From Nocardia sp. NBC_01327 (GTDB lineage: Bacteria; Actinomycetota; Actinomycetes; Mycobacteriales; Mycobacteriaceae): a stretch of DNA of 64,000 bases. Positions 16,445 to 25,025 of the stretch are shown here, in pieces; within the stretch, counting starts at the first letter, position 1; every line of letters begins with the position of its first letter. A program made the position numbers and the translations under genes. The notes beneath the pieces were generated by a model. The model was given only the letters and a program-made list of their open reading frames with translations. It was not told the origin of the DNA and made no database searches. The DNA lies in assembly GCF_035958815.1 (NCBI RefSeq), contig NZ_CP108383.1:4340001-4404000 (forward strand), written 5' to 3'.

Positions 16445-17785
16445 ATGGCGGGTATGCGTCTTCTGATTCAGCTTCGCCCGGCGGCCGAACTGGTTGCGGC
16501 AGTGGCAGATCCCGGGGTCACGGTTCGCTCTTCCGATATTTTGGGCGAATCGGGCGGGCTTGTGCTCGATGATTCGTTTGCGCCGATCGTGGTGCCGGGA
16601 CCGGTGCCCGGCGGTGCGGATCGGCTGGCCTACTCCTCGGCGCCCGAGCATGCCCAAGTGCTGGTGCGCGGCGAGATTCCGGATGACGACGTGGCCTCGG
16701 GCATTCGGGTGCTGAGCCAATCGCCCACGATCACAGGGGTATTCGCGGATCCGGTGATCGAGACCTGCCTCACCTGTGGCGGCGATCCGGCGGTCGGGGA
16801 CTGGCACGATATCGAATCGCGGCTGCATGTCGATCAGCTCACCGCCGCCGGGCTCAACGGTGCGTCCGTGGCGCTGGCCATTGTCGATACCGGTATCAAT
16901 GCCGCCTTTGTCGGAAAGGTTCGCGGCACACCGCCGATCATCGACAAGACCCGCAGCTGGAATCCCTCGGGAGTGACCGGTACGGCGGGGGAGTTCCCCG
17001 TGGCGCACGGCTCGATGTGCGCGTTCGATGTGCTCATCGCCGCACCGCAGGCGACTCTGCTCGATATTCCGGTCATGCAGAGCACCCGGCACGGCAGCAC
17101 GGTCATGGACGGACTCCTGTCCGATGCCGTCGCGGCCTACGCGCAGCTGCGCACCGTGCTGAGCAATCAGCCGGAATCCACACGGGCACTGGTGGTCAGC
17201 AACAGCTGGGGGTCGTTCTCACCGCAGTGGGATTTCCCGGTGGGCAACACCGGTAACTACTCCGACAATCCCTCGCATCCGTTCAATGTCATCGTCGGAT
17301 CACTCGAAGCCGCCGGGGCGGACATTATCTTTGCCGCCGGAAATTGCGGCCGGGACTGCCCGGATGCCCGCTGTGCGTACCCGAGTCAGCCGATCGGCGG
17401 CGCGAATTCGCATCCGAGCGTGCTGAGCATCGGCGGCGTCGATGACACGGGCACCCGGGTCGGCTACTCCTCGCAGGGCCCGGGTCGCCTGAGCGCGCAG
17501 AAGCCCGATATCTGCTCCTACACGCACTTTCTCGGGTCGACGGCCTTCGGCGCAGGCGAGCCCGATACCGGCACCTCCGCCGCCTGCCCGGTCACCGCGG
17601 GCGTGGTCGCCGCCATTCGCACCGAATGGTCCGCTACCGCACTGCCGCCCGCCCAGCTGCGGGCCCTACTGCGCAGCACCGCCACCGATCGCGGAACCCC
17701 GGGCTTCGACAACGACTACGGATTCGGCGTCATCGATACCGCCGCCCTGCTCACGCAGCTGCAGCGCACCGTCCCGCACGCGTAG
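16445..17785 (+). CDS. S8 (subtilisin-like) serine protease
   Basis: 446 aa (ATG 16445; ATG 16454 gives MRLLIQL). Catalytic triad Asp148 (AIVDTG), His188 (VAHGSMCAF), Ser378 (GTSAACP), with oxyanion Asn300 (AAGNCG). Residues 1-110 form a propeptide-like N-terminal region ending in GVFADPVIETC. No signal peptide or transmembrane segment is evident, so it seems cytosolic or secreted by another route. Cys pairs at 108/111 and 301-310 are unusual. Followed 9 bp later by a small protein resembling its own N-terminal region. Confidence 0.88.
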   Translation: MAGMRLLIQLRPAAELVAAVADPGVTVRSSDILGESGGLVLDDSFAPIVVPGPVPGGADRLAYSSAPEHAQVLVRGEIPDDDVASGIRVLSQSPTITGVFADPVIETCLTCGGDPAVGDWHDIESRLHVDQLTAAGLNGASVALAIVDTGINAAFVGKVRGTPPIIDKTRSWNPSGVTGTAGEFPVAHGSMCAFDVLIAAPQATLLDIPVMQSTRHGSTVMDGLLSDAVAAYAQLRTVLSNQPESTRALVVSNSWGSFSPQWDFPVGNTGNYSDNPSHPFNVIVGSLEAAGADIIFAAGNCGRDCPDARCAYPSQPIGGANSHPSVLSIGGVDDTGTRVGYSSQGPGRLSAQKPDICSYTHFLGSTAFGAGEPDTGTSAACPVTAGVVAAIRTEWSATALPPAQLRALLRSTATDRGTPGFDNDYGFGVIDTAALLTQLQRTVPHA

Positions 17786-17794
17786 CGTGAAATC

Positions 17795-18046
17795 ATGCTG
17801 CTGCTGACCGTTCGGCTCGCCCAGGACGCGACCCTCGAGCTCGCATTGCGCACGCTCGGGCTCGCCGTGAGCGATGTCGACGCCGGCTACGGTCTGGTCC
17901 CACTCGACCCCGCGCAGGGCCTGTACGCCCTGCGCGTCACCGATTCCGCCGCATCCCGCCTGGCGACCGCCGACGATGCGGGCGTCGGCATCTTCGCCGA
18001 CCCCCGCATCGAACCCAGCCGCGAGGGCCCCGAATCTCCTGAGTGA
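17795..18046 (+). CDS. Small protein resembling the protease's N-terminal region
   Basis: 83 aa, starting 9 bp after the protease stop and so probably co-transcribed. Its start (MLLLTVRLA) and end (VGIFADPRIEP) mirror residues 1-9 (MRLLIQLRP) and 98-106 (GVFADPVIE) of the protease. The middle does not align obviously by eye. A stand-alone propeptide-like chaperone or inhibitor of the neighbouring enzyme is the natural inference; no database family recognised. Confidence 0.6.
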   Translation: MLLLTVRLAQDATLELALRTLGLAVSDVDAGYGLVPLDPAQGLYALRVTDSAASRLATADDAGVGIFADPRIEPSREGPESPE

Positions 18047-18076
18047 GAACACATTCGAGGCGCCTCGCGGCGGCGG

Positions 18077-19030
18077 TCAGCGGCAGATCTTGGCGGCGAC
18101 GTCGGCGGGGACGCCGATCTCGGTGCAGTGCAGCGCGCTGCCGAGATCCGCGGGCTTCCATCCACCGTCGGCCGCCACATAGTGGAACAGGACCTGGGCC
18201 CGGTTGACGGTGTTGTTGTGAGTCCCGCTGTGCGCCATCGCCCAATCACCGGCACAGTCGATCTGATCCTCGAGCTCGATCGGCTTCGCCAACCGCGATT
18301 CGATATCCGTGCCCTTCAATGCCGCGAGCAGGGTGGACTTGGAGACCGGGCACGCGGCCGGGGCCGGCGTCCCTCCCGAATTCGGATCCGTTGCCTGCGT
18401 GGGGAAGTCGCGATCCGGAGTCACCGTGTGATTGTCCGACCCCAGCGTGAGCGTGACGGTCACCGGCCCGCCCGAGGGGCAGCAGCTGGCATCCTGACCC
18501 GCCAGCCAGCGGTACTGCACCTGCACACTTCGATCCGACGACCCGACCACCGTCGTATACGCGGTCGAATTCTTGGTCGCCGTCCCCAGATACCCGGCGT
18601 GATTGAACAGCATCACCTGCCAGGGCGAGCTCGCGGTCCCGTGCGGTGTCCCGGCGAGCACCCACAGCAGGCTGGGGCAGGAGCCGACCGCGGCATCGGT
18701 GCCACTGTCCGCATAGAACCCGTCGCCCCCGACATTGGCGCCGAGCCTGCCGAGCGCGGCCGTGACGACCCCGGAGGTGAGATCCACACATTTGCCGTTC
18801 CCGGCGGTGGCGGGAGCATCAGTGCCACCGGGCTGTCCACCGCCGGGTGACTGCTGCCCGCCCCCCGGTGACTGCTGGGTGGTCGACCCCTGGACCGATC
18901 CCGGCGGGGCCGCAGTGACGGAAGGCGACGCCGACGACCCCCCGGCCGCAGGCGTCGTCGTGCCGTCCTGGCATGCCGTCGCCAGGGCCACCACGGCGAC
19001 CGCCGCGATGATTCCGACAATTCGCTTCAT
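18077..19030 (-). CDS. Secreted lipoprotein with LppP/LprE-like C-terminal domain
   Basis: 317 aa from ATG 19030 with box GGAAGGGAA. Signal peptide and lipobox ALATAC put the lipidated Cys at about 20. A Gly/Gln/Ser-Pro-rich linker with repeated QQSPGGG follows (about 45-75), then a Cys-containing globular domain (CVDL..., CPSLLWVL, CCPSG, CPVSK, CTEIGVPADVAAKICR). The last part resembles LppP/LprE family domains of mycobacteria. Function unknown; cell-envelope location is clear. Confidence 0.8.
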   Translation of the reverse strand: MKRIVGIIAAVAVVALATACQDGTTTPAAGGSSASPSVTAAPPGSVQGSTTQQSPGGGQQSPGGGQPGGTDAPATAGNGKCVDLTSGVVTAALGRLGANVGGDGFYADSGTDAAVGSCPSLLWVLAGTPHGTASSPWQVMLFNHAGYLGTATKNSTAYTTVVGSSDRSVQVQYRWLAGQDASCCPSGGPVTVTLTLGSDNHTVTPDRDFPTQATDPNSGGTPAPAACPVSKSTLLAALKGTDIESRLAKPIELEDQIDCAGDWAMAHSGTHNNTVNRAQVLFHYVAADGGWKPADLGSALHCTEIGVPADVAAKICR

Positions 19031-19271
19031 GCGTTCCCTTCCACTCGGTACTACCCAACACGTCGCGCCGAGGATGAAAAACGTTGCGCCCCCGCTTTTA
19101 TGGGCATACCCGGAGAACAGCGTGCAGTCGACCCCGGCAACGGCTGGCGCGGACGAGCGATCCCGCCGGTTATCGTTGATGCATCTCGTGGCGACGGCGC
19201 GCAGGCACGGCTCCGGTCCGCAGTGGGAACGGGGAGGAAACAGTGTGGCGGTTCTGAGGGAGAATACGGAC

Positions 19272-19364
19272 ATGAGTGACGCAGCGAGACAGAAGTACAG
19301 AGATCAGCCCGGGCTACCGGCAGTAGTTGTGACGACGGGTGCCACGGCATCTGTCGGCGGTTAG
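19272..19364 (+). CDS. Possible 30-residue leader ORF
   Basis: ATG 19272 is preceded by GAGGGAGAA at good spacing and encodes MSDAARQKYRDQ... to a stop at 19364, 4 bp before the next start. It could be a short leader peptide coupled to the downstream gene, or chance. No family recognised. Confidence 0.3.
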   Translation: MSDAARQKYRDQPGLPAVVVTTGATASVGG

Positions 19365-19368
19365 CTCG

Positions 19369-19929
19369 ATGTCGGACCAGGAAGTTCCGGGACGCGGATC
19401 CCTGCCGGGGCCCGGCGGGAACAGGTTCGATGCGGTGGAACGGTTACGCCGGAAGCTGGAAGGCCTGAAGGCCGCCGAGACCGGTTCTCCCGAGGCGGGC
19501 CAGGACAGTTCGAAACTCACCCGCCTGCCGCGCCGCCCGCGGCGCATGACGGAGGAAACCGACGAGCGTCCCCGCAAAACGTGGCATTCGGAACTCGGCT
19601 CCCTCTACGATCCCGCACCGACCAGGCCGGTCCTGCGATCGGAACTGCAGCGTGAGACCGGATGGTGGCAGGTCGATCCCGGCCAGGCGCCGCATTCCGC
19701 CGCGGCCGATGAACCGGGCAGCGCCGAGCATGACGCGAGCGTCATCGACCTCGGCGCGGTGCGACGGAAAAGGGCCGGTGACGACGCCCCGGCCGCAGGT
19801 ATGCGGCGCATGGCCCGACCACGCCGAATCGGATCCGATAAAAGCGAGGAATCAGGCGGCGATCCGGACGGTGGCCACAGCGGCGAGCCCGGTTCCCCCC
19901 GGCCGAACGGACGTTCTCCGCGGCGCTGA
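19369..19929 (+). CDS. Hypothetical low-complexity charged protein
   Basis: 186 aa from ATG 19369. Highly charged and probably disordered: Arg/Pro/Gly/Glu-rich, with one amphipathic stretch (FDAVERLRRKLEGLKAAE at about 20-37) that could form a short coiled coil. No domain recognised. Immediately follows the 30-codon leader. The ribosome site is weak, so coding status is uncertain, but no competing gene covers the region. Confidence 0.45.
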   Translation: MSDQEVPGRGSLPGPGGNRFDAVERLRRKLEGLKAAETGSPEAGQDSSKLTRLPRRPRRMTEETDERPRKTWHSELGSLYDPAPTRPVLRSELQRETGWWQVDPGQAPHSAAADEPGSAEHDASVIDLGAVRRKRAGDDAPAAGMRRMARPRRIGSDKSEESGGDPDGGHSGEPGSPRPNGRSPRR

Positions 19930-19996
19930 CCGCTGCTCCGGCACACGCATTTCGACCGGCCGCCGCCCGCCAGGGGCGACGGCGTGGCGCGGGTTG

Positions 19997-20569
19997 TCAG
20001 TGAATGACGTCGAAGACGTTCTTCTGCAGGCCGTTCGAGTAGGCCTCGGACTCGACCAGCTTGAGCTTCTGCGCGTCCTTATCCGTGGTGCTGAACAGGC
20101 GCTTGCCCGCGCCGAGCAGGAGCGGGAACACGAGCAGGTGGTAGCGGTCGATCAGGCCTGCGTCGGAAAGGCTTTGGTTCAGCGAGGCGCTGCCGTGAAT
20201 GATGATCGGACCGCCCTCGGTCTCCTTCAGCGCGGCGACCTGATCGAGTGAGCGCAGAATTGTGGTCTCGCCCCAGTTCGACACGAGATCGTTCTCGGTG
20301 AGGGTCGTAGAGACGACGTACTTCGGCATCGTCTTGTAGTCGGCGAAATCCTCCATATCGGGCCATACCGGGCTGAAGGCCTGGTAGCTCACCCGGCCCA
20401 GCAGGATCGCGGCCGATTCCTTCTGTTCCCGCCCTTTGATTTCGAAGGCGTCGGGGACGAATTCGATGTCCTTGAAGGTCCATCCGGAATTGCGGTAGCC
20501 GGGTTCGCCGCCGGGGCCCTCCACGACGCCGTCGAGCGAAATGAAGGCGGTGCTGATCAGAGTGCGCAT
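19997..20569 (-). CDS. Dihydrofolate-reductase-fold protein (RibD C-terminal-like)
   Basis: 190 aa. Begins MRTLISTAFISLDGVVEGPGG, the start typical of YwjB/YyaP-type RibD_C proteins; later ILLGRVSYQ, the KYVVSTTL strand, GPIIIHGSASLNQSL and a hydrophobic LLLGAGKRLF. Presumed NADPH-dependent reductase of unknown substrate. Apparently a single gene, although the SRPBCC gene lies only 55 bp upstream on the same strand and read-through is possible. Confidence 0.85.
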   Translation of the reverse strand: MRTLISTAFISLDGVVEGPGGEPGYRNSGWTFKDIEFVPDAFEIKGREQKESAAILLGRVSYQAFSPVWPDMEDFADYKTMPKYVVSTTLTENDLVSNWGETTILRSLDQVAALKETEGGPIIIHGSASLNQSLSDAGLIDRYHLLVFPLLLGAGKRLFSTTDKDAQKLKLVESEAYSNGLQKNVFDVIH

Positions 20570-20624
20570 GGTTGTCTCCCTGGTATCTCGGTTGTCGATG
20601 TTCGTGGGTGGTCGATGGTGACCC

Positions 20625-21359
20625 TCAGCTGACGAGCTCGGTCAGCCACTGCTGCCAGGCGGCTTCCGCCCCAGCGGTTTTCGGTGCGAACAGGTGGTGG
20701 AACATCAGCGCCATACCGGTCGGGCCCTGGTGGAAGGAGTAGAGCCCGTCGGCGGTGCGAATCCCGATGCGCTCGTCATCCGCCCAGACCACTTCGCCGT
20801 CCAGCGGCGGCAGCTGCTCCGGCGATGCCTGCACCCGTGCACCCACGGTGAGCGGGGTGGGCAGTGCCAGCCCGCGCAGGAGCGCCGCCCGCACGTCCTG
20901 CGCCGACTTCCCCTGTGCCACAGCGAAAACCGGGACTCCGGTGCGACCGGGGAAGTGCGTCAGGTACTCCCGCAGCGTATGCAGGTGGAACGGCCAGCCG
21001 CGGCGCAGGGCGTCGTACTCGTCCTGCCAGTTGTCGCCGAGCATGCCGCTCTGCACAACGCGCAGGACGGTGCTGCCGCCCTCGCGGCCCTCGATCAGAT
21101 ACTCGAAGGCCATGAACCGGCCGTCCTCGGCGGCGGCCGTGCGGGAGGCGAGACGCTTACCGGGCTCATAGGCGGTGATCACCGCCTCCTCCCGATGGCC
21201 TCCGGTATCCATGGCGGCCACCCCGCCCTCGCGGGGCTCGATGTCATTGCGCCCCATGAACCAGGAGTCGATCCCCGGTCCCGTCGCAATGGCCTCCCAG
21301 ACCTGTTCCGGGCTCGCCGGCAGTGTCGTCTCCAGTTCGATCTCGAACGGATGCGGCAT
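20625..21359 (-). CDS. SRPBCC (AHSA1/START-like) domain protein
   Basis: 244 aa. N-terminal SRPBCC domain (FEIELETTLPASPEQVWEAIATGPGIDSWFMG, then the GHREEAVITAYEPGKRL and AFEYLIEG strands, about 1-140) plus a less typical C-terminal extension with a second hydrophobic pocket-like part. Binds a hydrophobic ligand in most relatives. Starts 2 bp after the stop of an ArsR-type regulator, the common ArsR-SRPBCC pairing. Confidence 0.85.
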   Translation of the reverse strand: MPHPFEIELETTLPASPEQVWEAIATGPGIDSWFMGRNDIEPREGGVAAMDTGGHREEAVITAYEPGKRLASRTAAAEDGRFMAFEYLIEGREGGSTVLRVVQSGMLGDNWQDEYDALRRGWPFHLHTLREYLTHFPGRTGVPVFAVAQGKSAQDVRAALLRGLALPTPLTVGARVQASPEQLPPLDGEVVWADDERIGIRTADGLYSFHQGPTGMALMFHHLFAPKTAGAEAAWQQWLTELVS

Positions 21360-21361
21360 TG

Positions 21362-22000
21362 TCAGTTCTCCTGTCCTGCTTCGGGTTCGATACTTTCGGG
21401 CAGTTGTCGCGGGCCGGTCTGCGCGGCCGGGATCTGATGGAGTCCGACGACCACCCGGTGGTTCCGGCCGCCGGCGGCGGACTCATCGTGGTAGCGGCCG
21501 ACGAGGGTGGTCACCGCCTGTGCCAGCTCCTCGGTGAAGGCCGCCCGATCGGCCGCGGAGGCGAACCGCACCTGGGCGTCGATGCCGAAGGTGGCGACCC
21601 GCTGCTTGGCGCGCTGAGCGCCGGTGAGCAGTGCGCCGACCTCCTGCAGCAGCCGGGAACCCAGAGCCAGCAACCAGTAGCCGGAGAGCTGATCGGGGGA
21701 CTGGGACGGATCCGGGCTGATGGTCCCCAGCGCGCTGGGGGAGATCACGTACGAGCACGCGGTGGCGCGATACACCCGCTCGGTCACATTGCCCTTGCGG
21801 CGTTCGACCTCGAGTTCGACCAGCCCGTGCCGTTCCAATTCCTTGAGGTGGTAGTTGACCTTCTGCCTCGGCAGCCCCAGCCGGACGGCCAGCATGGCAG
21901 CCGAGCCGGGTTCGGCCAGTGCGGCGAGGATCCGGGACCGGATCGGGTCCAGGGACGCCTCGGCCGCGGCGGGTTCTTCGATCACAGCTACGTCCAGCAC
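21362..22000 (-). CDS. ArsR-family winged-helix regulator
   Basis: 212 aa. Winged helix at about 15-75: DPIRSRILAALAEPGSAAMLAVRLGLPRQKV, then LKELERHGLVELEVERRKGN. The C-terminal half is a longer sensor part without metal-binding cysteines, so it probably responds to an organic ligand. First gene of the unit with the SRPBCC protein, divergent from a TetR gene. Confidence 0.85.
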   Translation of the reverse strand: MLDVAVIEEPAAAEASLDPIRSRILAALAEPGSAAMLAVRLGLPRQKVNYHLKELERHGLVELEVERRKGNVTERVYRATACSYVISPSALGTISPDPSQSPDQLSGYWLLALGSRLLQEVGALLTGAQRAKQRVATFGIDAQVRFASAADRAAFTEELAQAVTTLVGRYHDESAAGGRNHRVVVGLHQIPAAQTGPRQLPESIEPEAGQEN

Positions 22001-22028
22001 GGGTCCATCCTGCAGCCGACGAAAAAAA

Positions 22029-22041
22029 TTGTCAAGGACAA
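22029..22041. promoter_or_regulatory. Candidate operator TTGTC-AAG-GACAA
   Basis: Perfect 5-bp arms 28 bp upstream of the ArsR-family start, with another TTGTC half-site at 22047. Suitable for autoregulation by the ArsR protein; not proven. Confidence 0.35.
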
Positions 22042-22080
22042 TTCTGTTGTCACTGCAGGTGGGTAGATCAGATTCAGTTA

Positions 22081-22103
22081 GGTATCCGATACCTATCGGT
22101 ATC
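22081..22103. promoter_or_regulatory. Candidate TetR operator with three GGTATC half-sites
   Basis: Half-sites GGTATC (22081), GATACC (22088) and GGTATC (22098) alternate in orientation just before the TetR start, forming two overlapping palindromes. Such an array 16 bp upstream of the start codon suits repression by two dimers. Confidence 0.55.
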
Positions 22104-22118
22104 CGTTATGCTGTGTGA

Positions 22119-22700
22119 GTGCCCAAAGGTGTAACCAAACGCAGGCCGATCACCGTGACCGCACTGCTGGACGCGGCGCTGGCGCTGTTCGCTGAGCAGG
22201 GATTCGGGGCCACGTCGATCGCGGAGATCTGCGCGCGCGCCGGATTGACCAAGGGCGCCTACTACTCCAACTTCAGCGATAAGGACGAGCTGTTTCTGGC
22301 GCTGTTCGACCGGGAGTGGAACGTCCGGCTGCAGCGGTTGCGGCAGGCTCTGCCGTCGGTGGTGGACGAGGCGGAACGGCAGTGGCTGCTGGTGTCGGCG
22401 GAATTCGGTCTGCACGCGGTGCGCCGGCCGCCGCTGGCGCGGAGGCTGCTCGAGCACGAGGCGCGCGGGCGCGCGGCGCTGGCCGCACTGCTGACCGAGA
22501 AGCTCGCGGCCGCCGGGCGTGTACCGCTGCTACCGGTGGAAGACCTCACCCGGCTGATCGTGATGGTCGTCGAGGGCGAGAACCTGCATACTCTGACCGA
22601 GCACGCTGCGGGACATACCGAATCGACCACTGCGCGTTGGGGACTCGTCGAAACCCTGATGGATCGACTGTCCGCTCCCGAAGGAGACATAGATGACTGA
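22119..22700 (+). CDS. TetR family regulator of the CoA-transferase gene
   Basis: 193 aa from GTG 22119. Helix-turn-helix: ALFAEQGFGATSIAEICARAGLTKGAYYSNFSDKDELF (about 22-60), with the YYSNFSDK recognition end typical of this branch; helical ligand domain behind. Its end overlaps the CoA-transferase start by 8 bp, so both are translated from one message. Confidence 0.9.
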   Translation: MPKGVTKRRPITVTALLDAALALFAEQGFGATSIAEICARAGLTKGAYYSNFSDKDELFLALFDREWNVRLQRLRQALPSVVDEAERQWLLVSAEFGLHAVRRPPLARRLLEHEARGRAALAALLTEKLAAAGRVPLLPVEDLTRLIVMVVEGENLHTLTEHAAGHTESTTARWGLVETLMDRLSAPEGDIDD

Positions 22701-24141
22701 CCAGGCAATCAGCCCGGATATCACCGGCCTCGACCACGTCGCGGCCTTGGACGACCTGCTGGCGAATCTCGGGCTTGCGGCCGAGAACACCGGTGGCAGT
22801 GTCAGTTTCGCCGGTCAGGATCCGATTCTTCCGGCGCGGCATCGGCTGGGTGCGAGTATCGGGATTCCGATCATGGCCGCGGCTGTCGGCGCGGTCGCTC
22901 TGCATCGCCGCCGGGGCGGTCCGGATCAGGATGTGCAGCTGGATCTGCGGCAGGCCGTGCACGGCATCACCCCGCATGCGTTCTGGCATCCCACGCTGGC
23001 CGGTGAACTGCCGCCGCATCCACTGGTCGCGGACAATCCTTTTCTGCTCGCGCCCTACCGCACCGCGGACGGCCGCACGGTCATGGCGTCGGGCGTGTAC
23101 CCGCACCTGGCCGCGAAATGGTGCCGATTCCTTGATGCCCCACCCGATTACGAGAAAGTCGCTGCCGCCTTCGCGACCCGTGAGGCCGCCGAGCTCGAGG
23201 AGTCGGCCAATGCGGCGGGGCTGCCACTGTGCATCGCCCGCACGCCCGAGGAATGGCTCGCCCATCCGCAGGGCGCGCTGCTGGCCGGGCAACCGGTGAT
23301 CGGGCTGCGCCGCATCGGCGATGCGCCGGTGCACGACTTCGGCCCGGCCGCACGGCCTTTGGACGATATTCGGGTGCTGTCGTTCACCCACGCCATCGCC
23401 GGACCGACGGTCGGGCGCACCCTTGCCGAGTACGGCGCGGAGGTGCTGTGCGCTACGCGTCCCAACGACTACGAGCACGACTTCATCTATGCCGAAGCCA
23501 ATATCGGCTCTCGCAGTGCGTATCTCGACCTCACCACCGATGCCGGGCGTGAACGTGCCGATCGGCTGCTGGCCGGCACCCACATCGTGGTCAACAACCA
23601 TCGCGGCGACAAACTCGAGAAGCTCGGCCTCGACCCGGAGCAGCTCGCCGCCCGCTATCCGGGCATCATCGTCGTCTCGGTGAGTTGCTACGGTTCCGAA
23701 GGGCCCTGGCGCACCCGCGGCGGCTTCGATATGAACGGTTCGGCGGCGTCGGGTCTGATGACGCTCGAGGGCAGCCCCGAAAACCCGAAACTTCCTGTCA
23801 CCGGGATGATCAACGATTTCATCACCGGTTATATGGGAGCCATCGGTGCACTCGCCGCACTCGGTAAGAGAGCGAGCGAAGGCGGCTCCTGGCACGTCAC
23901 GGTCAACCTCACCCGCACGGCCATGTGGTATCAAACCCTCGGCCTGGTCGACCCCGAGGGCGCCGGTGTCGGCGACCAGCACACGCTGCGCGAACCGGCC
24001 GCCTACGATGCCCCCAGCCCACTCGGCGACATCCACATGCTCGCTCCGCCGGTGCAGTTCTCCCACTTCACCCCGGCATGGCCCGACCCGCCACTGGTGC
24101 CCCGCGGCTCCAGCCGGCCGCAATGGCGCGCTGACCAGTAG
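22693..24141 (+). CDS. CaiB/BaiF family CoA-transferase (type III), long form
   Basis: 482 aa, longer than the usual 400. Moves CoA between carboxylic acids. The N-terminal part (1-200) and C-terminal part both resemble CaiB domains: HAIAGPTVGRTLAEYGAEVL and VNNHRGDKLEKLGLDPEQLAARYPGIIVVSVSCYG are diagnostic, and the probable catalytic Asp is in MINDFITGYMGAIG. The partner TetR upstream indicates inducible use of one carboxylic acid. Substrate not readable. Confidence 0.85.
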   Translation: MTDQAISPDITGLDHVAALDDLLANLGLAAENTGGSVSFAGQDPILPARHRLGASIGIPIMAAAVGAVALHRRRGGPDQDVQLDLRQAVHGITPHAFWHPTLAGELPPHPLVADNPFLLAPYRTADGRTVMASGVYPHLAAKWCRFLDAPPDYEKVAAAFATREAAELEESANAAGLPLCIARTPEEWLAHPQGALLAGQPVIGLRRIGDAPVHDFGPAARPLDDIRVLSFTHAIAGPTVGRTLAEYGAEVLCATRPNDYEHDFIYAEANIGSRSAYLDLTTDAGRERADRLLAGTHIVVNNHRGDKLEKLGLDPEQLAARYPGIIVVSVSCYGSEGPWRTRGGFDMNGSAASGLMTLEGSPENPKLPVTGMINDFITGYMGAIGALAALGKRASEGGSWHVTVNLTRTAMWYQTLGLVDPEGAGVGDQHTLREPAAYDAPSPLGDIHMLAPPVQFSHFTPAWPDPPLVPRGSSRPQWRADQ

Positions 24142-24157
24142 GAGTGAGACACGAAGC

Positions 24158-24181
24158 GCCCCACTGGGAATCGGATGGGGC
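24158..24181. terminator. Weak hairpin between convergent genes
   Basis: GCCCCA / TGGGGC arms (6 bp) with a 12-nt loop followed by ATTTC, between the CoA-transferase and the DUF4097 gene. Plausible bidirectional terminator. Confidence 0.4.
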
Positions 24182-24257
24182 ATTTCGAGCCGGACTGGCG
24201 AGTTCGGTGCGATAGCGCGCCACCGCAGGCACTGCGGCTCGCTCGAATCCGTCCATG

Positions 24258-24899
24258 TCATACGGCGACAGCATGTCCGATGATGATGTTGCCGTAAGAG
24301 TTTCGTGCGTAGACCTGCACGATGTCCTGTGCCTCGCCGACCGCTGCCAGCTGGTTGTGCACGCTGCCGTTCCGGGTGCCGGTCTCCAGTCGTGCCGCGC
24401 TGCCCGGGCTGATGCCGACTTCCAGCTCACCCATGCATGTTTCGAGCTGAAGCACCCCGTGTGAGGCTGCACCGATGCGGATATTGCCCTTGGCGGTCTT
24501 GGCGCTGACCGATCCGCGCACGCGGTCGACGCTGATATCGCCCGCGGCGATCTCCAGCTCACAGGGGCCGAGCTCGCCGACGCTTCGCAACACGCCCATA
24601 CCGGCAATGGCGTTGAGCCGGGAGCCGGTGGGAACCTGAACAGTGACCTCGATCGACGGATTGCCGCTGAAGGGCGTGTACGTGCGCCACCCCTTCGGCG
24701 TTTTCACAGTCAGGGTGCCGCCGGAGAAATCGACCTGCGTGTGTGTGGCAGCACGCACGTCATCGCGTTTGGACTGATCGGTCGGGCGGATGTCGACGAC
24801 GGTGTCGGTGCGGTCGGAGGCAATGACCGTGACATTGCCGTAGAGCACGTCAACGGTGATGGCGATCGGTTCCGGAGTGGCGAATGCGTTGTTGTTCAT
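24258..24899 (-). CDS. DUF4097 beta-strand repeat protein (putative adhesin-like)
   Basis: 213 aa from ATG 24899 (MNNNAFATPEP). Repeating beta units such as VYARNSYGNIIIGHA, SAKTAKGNIRIG and ELEIAAGDISVDRVRG match the DUF4097 beta-solenoid. No signal peptide or TM segment, so cytosolic. In actinobacteria these proteins often sit beside membrane-stress regulators, but here it is alone. The frame continues upstream of the ATG only as a shadow of the divergent hydrolase. Confidence 0.8.
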   Translation of the reverse strand: MNNNAFATPEPIAITVDVLYGNVTVIASDRTDTVVDIRPTDQSKRDDVRAATHTQVDFSGGTLTVKTPKGWRTYTPFSGNPSIEVTVQVPTGSRLNAIAGMGVLRSVGELGPCELEIAAGDISVDRVRGSVSAKTAKGNIRIGAASHGVLQLETCMGELEVGISPGSAARLETGTRNGSVHNQLAAVGEAQDIVQVYARNSYGNIIIGHAVAV

Positions 24900-25025
24900 G
24901 GGAATACTGTCGCGAGTAGCGCTGATACCGGCCTGATGCCGACCTGACACGTCCCCCGACACCCCATTCGAAGACAGGGGTACAAAGGGATCGACTACGG
25001 ATGCACTCGAGGTCAGGGGGATCGG

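Noticed and set aside
18840..18890. Repeats of SPGGGQQ in the lipoprotein as a DNA repeat array or CRISPR
   Set aside because: They are in-frame low-complexity linker codons with no spacer structure.
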